Program-made: the position numbers and the translations under genes
Notes under the pieces: model-generated
The model's database searches: none
What the model was told of the DNA's origin: nothing
Seen by the model: the letters and a program-made list of their open reading frames with translations, nothing else
Source: Pirellulaceae bacterium
GTDB lineage: Bacteria > Planctomycetota > Planctomycetia > Pirellulales > Pirellulaceae
NCBI GenBank assembly: GCA_028281725.1
Contig: JANQJJ010000027.1
Coordinates: 1-41,855, forward strand
DNA length: 41,855 nucleotides
Direction: 5' to 3'
Shown here: in pieces, positions 28,104-37,377 of the stretch
Layout of the letters: every line of letters begins with the position of its first letter
Position numbering within the stretch: position 1 is the first letter of the stretch

Positions 28104-28433
28104 CTAGAAGATATTGAGTTGGTCTCGCGCGTCCTCAGTCATCATATCTTGGGTCCAAGGCGGATCCATGACCACTTTGATATCCACTTTGCCTATTCCG
28201 TCCATAGCCTCAATTACCTGGCGGCTATTGCCGACCAATTGCGGGCCTGCCGGACACATGGGGCTGGTCAGGGTCATCTCGACGTTGATATCCGTCTTCC
28301 CTTCCTCTTCGCTCGGCTGCAGGTCGACCACATAGACCAACCCCAAGTCGACGATGTTAACGAACAGCTCTGGATCGATCACCTGCTTGAGCTCTTCACG
28401 TACTGAGTCTTCGCACAATGATGGGTTCGACAT
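28104..28433 (-). CDS. SufT/PaaD-like (DUF59, MIP18-family) iron-sulfur assembly protein
   Basis: 109 aa: MSNPSLCEDSVREELKQVIDPELFVNIVDLGLVYVVDLQPSE...VEMTLTSPMCPAGPQLVGNSRQVIEAM...VVMDPPWTQDMMTEDARDQL. Confidence 0.9.
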   Translation of the reverse strand: MSNPSLCEDSVREELKQVIDPELFVNIVDLGLVYVVDLQPSEEEGKTDINVEMTLTSPMCPAGPQLVGNSRQVIEAMDGIGKVDIKVVMDPPWTQDMMTEDARDQLNIF

Positions 28434-28763
28434 GGCTCTTTGAGCACTCCTGTGAAAGATAACTGGGGCCACACCAAAGCAGACTGCTTGGGACAAAAGA
28501 TCGGACAACGATTCACTAATTCCGCTATCTTCTCTTCCGCGCATTTTTCTTCCGCTCGTTGCCCTGCGGCTACGAGCTTCTATTCTAGCATCCCGCACCC
28601 AAAGCTCCACCTCGGCCGGCGCGCGCCTGCACCTTGGGAAGTGGCGTTGTCCAGGCAAGGGGTAGGAAACCAGGCAACAGGAAGAATTGCTATTCTCGGA
28701 AAGTTAACCGCAGGACTATATTCGCCGGTGGTAAATAGCGCCTTAACCCCCGAGGAGTCGGTA

Positions 28764-30029
28764 ATGCCTGGTCTACCGGAGAATGGATTTCCAGTTTTCA
28801 AACTTGAGACGACGCTGCTGGTCAGCCTGCTGGTCGTCTGTTTCTCGTCCGGCCTGCGCGGTCAAACCGGTGCCCAGCCGTCTGGGCAAGACGCCGGAGA
28901 CGAGATCGTTCGCGTGGAAACCTATCCCGTAGCGAGCATCCTGCTGCAACTGGAAGAAGAAGCCGGCAGGGTCGGCGCCGAAGCGGAGCGGTGGCTCAAG
29001 CAACGACTCGGGACGCTGTGCTCGGCAGGACAGGCTGGTGACGCCGATTCCCGCGCCGCACAGGCAGCCGAGCCCGTTCCGGGACGAGGCCCGTTCGATT
29101 CCCTTGGCAGCGTGTCCCTGGCGGGAACCGAGTTGGTCGTCAGAGGCACCTCGGAAGACCATCGAAAGGTTCGTGAGGCCCTAGAGACATTGGAGCAATT
29201 CGGTATCCGCCAGGTGATCATTCGCGCTCATGTCTTTCAGGAGGAAGTGACCGAAGGCCAGTCGGCCGCTATGGCCGCGTTGCCGATCCACTGGTCGCAT
29301 GTCGAAGCCCAGTCGCGAATTGCCGAAACCCCGGAGTCGTCTGTGCAGCCGGCGTTCTATGCTGGCGGAGCGCTGCGTTTACCGGCGGCCAACCATACCG
29401 CTTCCAGCGTTACAACGGAGAAGGATGACTTGCAGCCGCCCCAAGGCGTGACATCGGCAACCTGGACAGAGGCGACGTCGATCATCGAGCGTTCTACTCC
29501 CGTGCTCTATACGTTGCTGGCGCCACGGGAAAGCCGCGGATTACTTGCCGCACTGAAGCGTTCCGAGTCGATCGAGACGGTGATGTCCCCCACGGTGGCC
29601 GTCTTTAATGGGATGGTTGCCAAGATCAGCAACGCCTCGGAGCGACCGTTGGTAACCGGAATCAAACCGACTGTCGTCGAGCTTGAGGGGCGGCAGCAGA
29701 TCGAGTTTGTTCCGGGTATCCGCGTCTATTCTGAGGGTACTTCGATGCAGCTCCGGCCGGAATTGGTCGATGGCAAGCAAGTGCGGCTCAGCTATCAACT
29801 GAAGATCTGCAAGATCCAGAAGGTCGATACGCTGGACATCCATCGGGCCGACGGGCGCGGAGATTTTACGATCCAGATTCCCGAAGTCGCGTCAACTCAG
29901 TTCCGCGCCAGTCTCGATCTTCCGCTCGACTACTCTTTGGTCGTCCGCACGACCGATACGGATCCCGAAGGGGTCAGGCGGTCCACCTTGATTGTTTGCC
30001 AGTGTTCGGCCGGCGACGTGGCGGACTAG
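28764..30029 (+). CDS. Secretin-like domain protein (no obvious N-terminal partner domains)
   Basis: Start chosen at ATG 28764 with upstream GGAG; TM/signal LLVSLLVVCFSSGLRGQ; EALETLEQFGIRQVIIRAHVFQEEVTEG; SIETVMSPTVAVFNGMVAKISNASERPLVTGIKP...YSLVVRTTDTDPEGVRRSTLIVCQC. Confidence 0.6.
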   Translation: MPGLPENGFPVFKLETTLLVSLLVVCFSSGLRGQTGAQPSGQDAGDEIVRVETYPVASILLQLEEEAGRVGAEAERWLKQRLGTLCSAGQAGDADSRAAQAAEPVPGRGPFDSLGSVSLAGTELVVRGTSEDHRKVREALETLEQFGIRQVIIRAHVFQEEVTEGQSAAMAALPIHWSHVEAQSRIAETPESSVQPAFYAGGALRLPAANHTASSVTTEKDDLQPPQGVTSATWTEATSIIERSTPVLYTLLAPRESRGLLAALKRSESIETVMSPTVAVFNGMVAKISNASERPLVTGIKPTVVELEGRQQIEFVPGIRVYSEGTSMQLRPELVDGKQVRLSYQLKICKIQKVDTLDIHRADGRGDFTIQIPEVASTQFRASLDLPLDYSLVVRTTDTDPEGVRRSTLIVCQCSAGDVAD

Positions 30030-30123
30030 GGCGCGCAAGCGCTTCCGTGGTGCGTCGCTCTCGCTCGATTGAGCCGCGATTTCGTTGATTGGAGAGGCAC
30101 CAGGCCCTTGCTGCTGGCACGAT

Positions 30124-31680
30124 TCAATTGTTGAACGTCCGGAGTAGTTTCCGTCCGCGGTAGATGGCTAGGATCAGTTCGGGAGTGAGACTCGTCGGAT
30201 TGGTCGTCACCGGATAGCAAAGCAACTCCTGACCGTCCGTGATGGCACACAACGTCTTTTCGTCTTTGGTGACGCGTGAGAGCAAAGCGATCTCCCCAAG
30301 GAAGAACGTTAGGGCGATACCTTCGGTAACCTCCAGACCCTGTTCACCCAAGCTGTCCAGCAGGTGATCGGCCTCTCGTCGTTGAGCCGGATTGAGCAGA
30401 GCGAGCGGCACCTCGAATATCTCATCGTGCTCCACATGCCAACCGGCGAAGGCCGCGTAGATGTCGTCCACCGGCAGATTCGCCAGATCCGCGTAGAACG
30501 CGTGGGCTACCGGTCCGGCAATGCCAATGTTGCTGATCTGGTTCGCCTGCAATTGATAGGTGTAGCGAAACAAGAAACAATCCCGCGGCTCCTCGTAACT
30601 GGGCCAGTACTGGGATCGCGAATCGATCAACTCCATCTCGCTCGGAGGAAAGCCAAACTGATCGGCCCCTGCCAGCCAAGCCGCCAATTCGGCTTCGGCG
30701 AGCGCTTGCGGATAGCGAAGCGTCTCATCAATCTGCTCCGCAAAGCCCAGCTCCTCCGCGTAGGCGACCGCCCGTAGCCGCGCGACACGGTCAGAAGCCA
30801 AGTCGATCAGGCGCTGTCGGCCTGTTTCATCTCCCATTCGAGCCAATGCCCCGGCAGCCTCGGTCTGAATCCTGCGGTGAGACAGTTCCAGGGCGCGGTT
30901 GAGACTGACGTCCGCCTCTCGATTGCCGATCAGTCCGAGAGCGTCGCAGAGCGAAACGGTAAGCGAAACGCTATCGCCAAGCACGCGTTGGACTGCTTCG
31001 ACCCGGTCACCAAACTGCGAAGGATCCTCCTCTAGTTTGCCAAGCCGCTGAGTCACTTTGCCGAGGAGACTCGTCAGCTCCGAATACCGCTCGCACCAAG
31101 GGTGTTCGCGCAAGCGCCCGGTGCGGACGGAGTAATTCGCCAGATCCAACAGCGTGGCCAAAGTTGCCGGCTGGACAAATCCGTCATCCAATCGATCAAA
31201 GAACAGCTCCAGTAGATCGGCCCGCGCATTCCACAACGGACTCAGCGCCAGCCCGACCGCTTGCCAGTCATCCGGCGGCGAATCGACCAGCAGGGCAGCC
31301 AGGGCGCCGATGGATTCTTCATCCGCCTGGGTCGCTAGCATCTGCAGCGCGTGAGCGGCGGCTTGCAGGTCGACTTCGCTCAGCTGATCGTACACTCGCG
31401 CAATGGTGTCCGGAGCGATCAAAGCCACATCGCTGTCGGACTCTGCCGATAGCGCCTGAGTCCGGCTGGCCACCAACTGCATCAGGATGCGTAACCGCCT
31501 CGGACTGGTGGCCAGTTCATCGAAATTAGCGCTGACGACCTCCAGCAGGGATTCCAGCTCCAGTGCCGGAGCAGTCTTTACAGCGAGAGCCAACTCTTCG
31601 GTTGGGGCTTCTGCGGGAGACATTTTGAGCCAGCGGCAGGCAGAATGAAGCCACTGGTCGTCGCTAGTTTCCATTTCCAT
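30124..31680 (-). CDS. HEAT-repeat-like hypothetical protein
   Basis: 518 aa; helical-repeat text (ALELSHRRIQTEAAGALARMGDETGRQRLIDLASDRVARLRAVAYAEELG). Confidence 0.6.
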   Translation of the reverse strand: MEMETSDDQWLHSACRWLKMSPAEAPTEELALAVKTAPALELESLLEVVSANFDELATSPRRLRILMQLVASRTQALSAESDSDVALIAPDTIARVYDQLSEVDLQAAAHALQMLATQADEESIGALAALLVDSPPDDWQAVGLALSPLWNARADLLELFFDRLDDGFVQPATLATLLDLANYSVRTGRLREHPWCERYSELTSLLGKVTQRLGKLEEDPSQFGDRVEAVQRVLGDSVSLTVSLCDALGLIGNREADVSLNRALELSHRRIQTEAAGALARMGDETGRQRLIDLASDRVARLRAVAYAEELGFAEQIDETLRYPQALAEAELAAWLAGADQFGFPPSEMELIDSRSQYWPSYEEPRDCFLFRYTYQLQANQISNIGIAGPVAHAFYADLANLPVDDIYAAFAGWHVEHDEIFEVPLALLNPAQRREADHLLDSLGEQGLEVTEGIALTFFLGEIALLSRVTKDEKTLCAITDGQELLCYPVTTNPTSLTPELILAIYRGRKLLRTFNN

Positions 31681-32027
31681 TCCTTAAACTCGTTCTTGTC
31701 CGGAGTGAACCGGCGTTGGGCTCCGGCGGACGTGAGATTCCCGTCGATCGGATCTTGAACTGCCCTAAATTGCCATACTTGGTCGGAAATCTCCGATTTT
31801 ATTGCACACGGGACGGTCGGAAACGACAATAGGGAGTGACACCAATGCCCTGTCGTAGCTACTATTTAGGGGTCATTTTGTTCAGTTAGGTTACGCCGTA
31901 CAGGCTAGCCCGAAGCGCCAGCAAGGTCGTTCGTCCCTTTCTCGTGCGTCGGGCTAGCACAACACACGTGGCCAAGTAAACGGTCACTCAGCGCGTCTAT
32001 CCGCATCGCCGCTTTTGTAGGAAGTTC

Positions 32028-33377
32028 ATGCAATCCCAGATTTCCGCACCCGATTCGGTGCCATCCGACGGTCTTGAAACCCGAGCAAATTCTCAAGAAA
32101 TCTCCTCGTTTAAACAACTGGATCTGTCGCCCGTGATGTTGCGGGCTCTGAAAAGACTCGGTTACGAGAAACCCTCTCCGATCCAAGCTCAAGTGATTCC
32201 ACCGGCTTTGGATGGTCACGACATCATTGGTCAGGCTCGCACCGGAACCGGAAAAACAGCCGCGTTTTCTATCCCAATCCTCGAGTTGCTTGATCCGCTG
32301 CGCGAGTGCCGTAATCCTCAGGCGCTGATCTTGGTGCCGACACGCGAGTTGGCTGAGCAGGTGTTTCAGGAGATCGAGCGTTTGGCCCATGGCTGCAAAA
32401 CGGCTTGCACCGTTCTCGCCGGGGGCAAACACATGCGGCGTCAGATGCGTCAATTGCAAGAGGGAGTTCAGATCGTCGTTGGAACCCCTGGTCGGGTGTA
32501 CGATCACATCCAGCGTCGTACGTTCAAGACCCACGACCTGTGGTGTGTTGTTCTCGATGAAGCGGATCGTATGCTCGACATCGGCTTTCGCCCGGCGATT
32601 GAAAAGATCCTGCGGGCATGTCCCAAAGATCGGCAGACGATGCTCTTGAGCGCCACGTTGGCACCCGAGATCCAGCGATTGACCAAGCGATATCAGGTAG
32701 ATCCAGTCCATATCAATTGCTCCAGCAGGCAGGTCTCCGTCGAAACGATTGAGCAGCGATACTTCAGCGTCAAGAAGGAGGAGAAATTCACGACGTTGGT
32801 GGGTTTGCTGACGCGTGAGCAGCCGCGACAAGCCATTATCTTTTGCCGCACCAAGCGAGGCACGGATCGGCTTCATAGGGCCCTGCAAACCGAATTGGCG
32901 AAAATTGATTCTTTGGCCAAGACCAAGTTGGCCTGCATTCACGGAGATATGAATCAGCGCGACCGAGACCGGGTTTTTGGCGATCTTCGCAGTGGCAAAG
33001 TTGGAATCTTGGTCGCTACGGACGTCGTAGGACGCGGTATCGATGTTTCGACCGTTTCGCACATCGTCAACTACGACATCCCACTGGACTGCGATGACTA
33101 CGTGCATCGCGTTGGTCGAACCGGACGCATGGGACGTGAGGGAATTGCATTCACGTTTGTGACGGCCGATGAGGGCGATCAACTGACTTCGATTGAACTC
33201 AATATCAACCGTTTGCTCATTCGGGATTCGCTCGGTAGCGAAGTCTCCGAGGAGGCTGCCGCGACTGCCGAAACGGATGTCCAGGAAGAACCTGCCGCCC
33301 CCAAGAAAAAACGTCTCTTTCCGATCAAACGCAAAGGCAATGACCGCTTGGCTCGCGTGGGTGCCAGGCGGAGTTGA
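32028..33377 (+). CDS. DEAD-box RNA helicase
   Basis: FKQLDLSPVMLRALKRLGYEKPSPIQAQVIPPALDGHDIIGQARTGTGKTAAF, PTRELAEQ, VLDEADRMLDIGF, LLSATLAPEIQ, HRVGRTGRMGREGIAF. Confidence 0.97.
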   Translation: MQSQISAPDSVPSDGLETRANSQEISSFKQLDLSPVMLRALKRLGYEKPSPIQAQVIPPALDGHDIIGQARTGTGKTAAFSIPILELLDPLRECRNPQALILVPTRELAEQVFQEIERLAHGCKTACTVLAGGKHMRRQMRQLQEGVQIVVGTPGRVYDHIQRRTFKTHDLWCVVLDEADRMLDIGFRPAIEKILRACPKDRQTMLLSATLAPEIQRLTKRYQVDPVHINCSSRQVSVETIEQRYFSVKKEEKFTTLVGLLTREQPRQAIIFCRTKRGTDRLHRALQTELAKIDSLAKTKLACIHGDMNQRDRDRVFGDLRSGKVGILVATDVVGRGIDVSTVSHIVNYDIPLDCDDYVHRVGRTGRMGREGIAFTFVTADEGDQLTSIELNINRLLIRDSLGSEVSEEAAATAETDVQEEPAAPKKKRLFPIKRKGNDRLARVGARRS

Positions 33378-33525
33378 GCGTGAGTGCCTCGCCAGACTTG
33401 GCGAAGCTCATCCGGCGTCTAGGCTCGGCTTGATTGATTTGAGCCGCCGGGCGCCTCCTGCAGAGACGTCGATAGATTTACCAAAATCTACCTAGTTCTC
33501 CTCTGCTTCCTACTAAGCCCATTTG

Positions 33526-33550
33526 CCGAGAAAATTCTCGGATTCTTTTT
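33526..33550 (+). terminator. Rho-independent terminator downstream of the helicase gene
   Basis: CCGAGA-AAAT-TCTCGG followed by ATTCTTTTT. Confidence 0.7.
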
Positions 33551-33713
33551 GGCCCGTGCTTCTCTGCGGCCGACTTCGCAAAATCTTCACAAAGCCTTAA
33601 TCCGCTTCGAGTTAGGTCTTCACAATTCCATTTGGGGTGGAGTGCGGCCTACCGCAATCAATCGATACAAGTGCTTGCAAAACAGCCACTTACGCTTGGC
33701 TCGGAAGTAAAGT

Positions 33714-33741
33714 TTGACATGTTCTTAAGATCTTATAAACT
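33714..33741 (+). promoter_or_regulatory. Candidate sigma70-type promoter for the nrdJ leader
   Basis: TTGACA (33714-33719), 16-nt spacer containing palindrome TAAGATCTTA, then TAAACT (33736-33741). Confidence 0.5.
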
Positions 33742-33834
33742 CTGCCCAAAGTGCTAGATGTAGTGCACGCAAACCGGCGATATACTATAGGTAGTGGTTT
33801 CTGCACGGCCAGCATCTAAGTTTTAGGAGTCTTA

Positions 33835-33970
33835 ATGCGGGCGAAGAAGCTCGAAAAAAGAATCCGACGACAACCATGAAGGTGAACGTAGGTTCAGTAT
33901 TATTTCTTATCTTGATCAGCACCATGAAGAACGCCTGGAGGCACCGAAAGACCCTAGTTTGGTGAAATAA
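33835..33970 (+). other. Candidate small ORF upstream of nrdJ, interrupted by an A6 tract
   Basis: SD-like TAGGAG 5 nt or so before ATG 33835. As given it reads MRAKKLEKRIRRQP*; removing one A from GAAAAAAG gives MRAKKLEKESDDNHEGERRFSIISYLDQHHEERLEAPKDPSLVK* ending at 33970. Confidence 0.4.
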
Positions 33971-34079
33971 GCTGGTTGTATTTGTGCCGGGTTTATTTTG
34001 CCGGGGGGCAATTGGGTTCCTCATTGTTGTTAATTCGCGGAGCGAGATTCCAGATTTCAACTTGTAAGGAGATTACAGG

Positions 34080-37000
34080 ATGGCGACAGTTGAACTAGGT
34101 CGTAAAGGACGGAACGTGAAGTCGAAGCGTGCCATGACCAAGCCACAAGGTACTTCCCAAGCTGGTGCTTCTGGAGAGGGCCTGAAGATTGAGCAGCGGT
34201 TTTGCCCAGAGGGCGTCGATCCGTTTGATACGGTTAGTTGGGAGGTGCGTAGCGCGGCGATCAAGGATGAAAGTGGCCAAGTTCTATTCGAGCAAACCGA
34301 CTGCGAAATTCCTGAAAGCTGGAGCCAGCTGGCGACGAACGTCGTGGTAAGCAAATATTTTTATGGCGAGCCTGGCACAGCCAAGCGCGAGAAAAGTGTC
34401 CGCCAGCTGATTCACCGCGTGACACGTACGATCACCGACTGGGGTATCGCCGACGGCTATTTTGATTCGGCGGCAGATGGTGAGCAGTTTTACAAAGAAC
34501 TCTCCTGGTTGTGCTTGCATCAAAACGGTTCGTTTAACTCGCCTGTCTGGTTCAATGTGGGACTGTTCCATGAGTACGGTGTCACCGGCGCAAAATGCAC
34601 CTGGAATTACAACCCGGAAACTCAACAGGTGGAACAGCCGGAAAACCCCTATGAGTTTCCTCAAGGTTCGGCGTGCTTCATTCAAAGCGTCGAAGACAAT
34701 ATGGAAGACATCATGCGGCTGGCCAGCAGCGAAGCGATGCTTTTCAAGTTTGGTAGTGGTACCGGAACCGACCTGTCGACCATTCGCAGTTCTCGCGAAA
34801 AGCTTTCTGGTGGTGGCACCCCTTCAGGGCCTCTCTCGTTTATGAAGGTCTATGACTCGATCGCAGGTGTCATCAAAAGTGGCGGCAAGACGCGACGTGC
34901 GGCCAAGATGCAATCGCTCAAGGTCACGCACCCGGATGTGCTGGATTTCATTGAGTGCAAGTGGAACGAGGAGCAAAAGGCTCATGCGTTGATCCGCGAA
35001 GGCTATGAGTCGAACTTCAACGGGGAAGCCTACTCGTCCGTCTTCTTCCAGAATGCCAACCTGTCGGTACGTGTCACGGACAGTTTCATGGATGCCGTAC
35101 GCGATGGCAAACAGTGGCAGACCAGCTGGATTAGTGGGAAATCGACCGGAACGCCACCATCATACGAAGCGCGCGAAGTTCTCAACCGCATGGCCGACTG
35201 CGCTTGGCATTGTGGTGATCCAGGCGTGCAGTATGACACGACGATTAACGACTGGCACACCTGCCCGAACTCAGGGCCAATCAATGCCAGCAACCCATGT
35301 TCGGAGTACATGTTCCTGGACAACACCGCCTGCAATTTGGCCAGCATCAACTTGATGAAATTCCGTCAGGAAGATGGACGGTTCGATATTGAGGGCTTCA
35401 CCGCCGCCTGCCGGTTGTTCTTTATTGCCCAGGAAATCTTGGTCGGTCACGCTAGTTACCCAACGGAGCGGATTGCAAAAAACAGTCACCTGTTCCGCCC
35501 ACTGGGACTGGGGTACTCCAACCTCGGCAGCATCGTCATGACCGCCGGTGCGGCTTACGACTCCGATGAAGCGCGTGGCATCTGTGGTTCGATTACGAGT
35601 TTGTTGCATGGTGCGGCGAATTTGGCCAGCGCGGAAATGGCTGGTGTGGTTGGACCGTTTGAGTCGTATGAAATGAACAAGGAACCGATGCAGCGTGTCA
35701 TGCGAATGCATCGTGACGCCGTTGGGGAAATAGACGACTCGGGCCCGGATTACCTCAAGGAGGCAGCTCGCAACCTGTGGGACAAGGTGGTCGAACTCGG
35801 AGATCGTTACGGTTACCGCAATGCCCAGGCAACGGTGCTGGCTCCAACTGGTACGATCAGCTTCATGATGGACTGCGATACGACCGGTATCGAACCGGAC
35901 ATCGCCTTGGTCAAGTACAAGCAACTCGCCGGTGGCGGTGTCCTGAAGATTGTCAATCGCTCCGTGGCTCTTGGGCTCGAAACGCTCGGCTACTCCGAGG
36001 ATCAGATCAAGGCAATCATCGAGTATGTGGACAAAAACGACACCATCGAAGGGGCACCCTTCTTGGAAGACGAACACCTGTCGGTATTCGACTGTGCATT
36101 CAAACCAGCCAAGGGAACACGCAGTATTCCTTGGCAGGCTCATGTGCAGATGATGGCTGCTGCTCAACCCTTCCTATCCGGCGCGATCAGCAAGACGGTC
36201 AACATGCCCAGCGATGTCACGCCGAAGGATATCGCCGACGCCTACTTCTGGGGTTGGGAACTGGGACTCAAGGCCATTGCCATTTACAGAGACGGCTCCA
36301 AGCAAAGCCAGCCGCTCAACACGCAGAGCGAAGGCGATAAGGAAGCCGAACAACAGCAGGAAACGGTGGTCTATAAGCCACGCCGTGAACGTCTGCCCGA
36401 TACGCGGCAATCGATTACTCACAAATTCAATATCTCCGGCCACGAGGGCTATCTGAATGTGGGGCTCTATCCGGACGGACGTCCCGGCGAGCTGTTCATT
36501 ACGATGGCCAAGGAGGGATCGACCGTCGGTGGTTTGATGGACAGTTTCGGTACGGCCATCTCCATGTCACTGCAGTACGGGGTTCCACTGGAAGTGCTGG
36601 TGAACAAGTTCAGCCACACGCGCTTCGAACCAATGGGGCATACCACGAACCCGGATATTCGCATCGCGAAGAGTATGGTGGACTACATCTTCCGCTGGAT
36701 GGGAATCACCTTCCTGGCCGGTTATCGCGAAGCCGCTTCAGGGCAGCTCAAGTCTGAAACGCCGGTCGCCCCCTCCGGCAAGAAAGAAGCCAGTGACAAG
36801 AGTGACAAGGCGGTAGCCGGGCCTGCCACCAAGGCGGACGGCAACGGCGCTCTCGAAGCAAGCCACGAGACGGACACCGCGGCTTGTTACAACGGCGAAG
36901 TCGCGACTGTGGACGCGAAGAGTTTGGAGCGGGCCGGCGTGGCGCTGGCGGAGGCAGCTATCGGAAAAGTGGGCGGTAGCCGCGACTCGCAGTTTGCTGG

Positions 37001-37106
37001 CTTCCAATCGGATGCTCCCAGCTGCGATAACTGTGGCTCGATTACCGTCCGCAACGGCAACTGCTACCTATGCCACAATTGTGGTAACTCCATGGGATGC
37101 AGCTAG
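34080..37106 (+). CDS. nrdJ: Vitamin B12-dependent (class II) ribonucleoside-diphosphate reductase
   Basis: 1008 aa; QNGSFNSPVWFNVGLFHEYGV, FGSGTGTDLSTIRSSREKLSGGGTPSGPLSFMKVYDSIAGVIKSGGKTRRAAKM, NPCSEYMFLDNTACNLASINLMKF, ATVLAPTGTISFMMDCDTTGIEPDIALVKYK; Cys-rich C-terminus CDNCGSITVRNGNCYLCHNCGNSMGCS. Confidence 0.96.
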   Translation: MATVELGRKGRNVKSKRAMTKPQGTSQAGASGEGLKIEQRFCPEGVDPFDTVSWEVRSAAIKDESGQVLFEQTDCEIPESWSQLATNVVVSKYFYGEPGTAKREKSVRQLIHRVTRTITDWGIADGYFDSAADGEQFYKELSWLCLHQNGSFNSPVWFNVGLFHEYGVTGAKCTWNYNPETQQVEQPENPYEFPQGSACFIQSVEDNMEDIMRLASSEAMLFKFGSGTGTDLSTIRSSREKLSGGGTPSGPLSFMKVYDSIAGVIKSGGKTRRAAKMQSLKVTHPDVLDFIECKWNEEQKAHALIREGYESNFNGEAYSSVFFQNANLSVRVTDSFMDAVRDGKQWQTSWISGKSTGTPPSYEAREVLNRMADCAWHCGDPGVQYDTTINDWHTCPNSGPINASNPCSEYMFLDNTACNLASINLMKFRQEDGRFDIEGFTAACRLFFIAQEILVGHASYPTERIAKNSHLFRPLGLGYSNLGSIVMTAGAAYDSDEARGICGSITSLLHGAANLASAEMAGVVGPFESYEMNKEPMQRVMRMHRDAVGEIDDSGPDYLKEAARNLWDKVVELGDRYGYRNAQATVLAPTGTISFMMDCDTTGIEPDIALVKYKQLAGGGVLKIVNRSVALGLETLGYSEDQIKAIIEYVDKNDTIEGAPFLEDEHLSVFDCAFKPAKGTRSIPWQAHVQMMAAAQPFLSGAISKTVNMPSDVTPKDIADAYFWGWELGLKAIAIYRDGSKQSQPLNTQSEGDKEAEQQQETVVYKPRRERLPDTRQSITHKFNISGHEGYLNVGLYPDGRPGELFITMAKEGSTVGGLMDSFGTAISMSLQYGVPLEVLVNKFSHTRFEPMGHTTNPDIRIAKSMVDYIFRWMGITFLAGYREAASGQLKSETPVAPSGKKEASDKSDKAVAGPATKADGNGALEASHETDTAACYNGEVATVDAKSLERAGVALAEAAIGKVGGSRDSQFAGFQSDAPSCDNCGSITVRNGNCYLCHNCGNSMGCS

Positions 37107-37164
37107 TGCAGGCCCGCACACCCACATAGCTTGGTCTATCAACGATTTCCGACGTGAACTCGCT

Positions 37165-37199
37165 GCAAACCGGCTAAACCAAAGTAAAAATGCTCTAAG
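37165..37199 (+). repeat. Copy 2 of a dispersed intergenic repeat
   Basis: gcaaaccggctaaaccaaagtaaaaatgctctaag; partner at 2392-2427. Confidence 0.65.
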
Positions 37200-37225
37200 C
37201 GCGGAGGATTCATGTGGGTCCCATG

Positions 37226-37248
37226 GCCTGCCTGTCCCCAGGTAGGCT
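37226..37248 (+). other. Hairpin downstream of nrdJ (GCCTGCCT...AGGTAGGC)
   Basis: 8-bp stem with one G-T pair and a 6-nt loop; no clear U-run. Confidence 0.4.
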
Positions 37249-37267
37249 TTCCGCCCGCGCGCCCAAG

Positions 37268-37340
37268 ACACAGCGAAGCAAACGAGTTAAACACAGAAGC
37301 CTGCGGAGAAACAGCGAAGCAGACACAGAAGCCAGCGGAG
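37268..37340. repeat. Degenerate tandem repeat
   Basis: Two units share ACAGCGAAGCA...ACACAGAAGCC(T/A)GCGGAG (about 37268-37308 and 37310-37340). Confidence 0.6.
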
Positions 37341-37377
37341 TGATCGGCGACACGCAGACCACTCCGCCGGTTGGTCT

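Noticed and set aside
31905-33182. 425-aa minus-strand ORF
   Set aside because: Lies fully antisense to the well-supported DEAD-box helicase; composition looks like a shadow ORF.
33551-34079. Cobalamin riboswitch upstream of the B12-dependent nrdJ
   Set aside because: Expected on biological grounds, but I could not find the conserved core motifs by eye; needs Infernal to settle.
35271-36167. 298-aa minus-strand ORF
   Set aside because: Antisense shadow of nrdJ with no recognisable domain.
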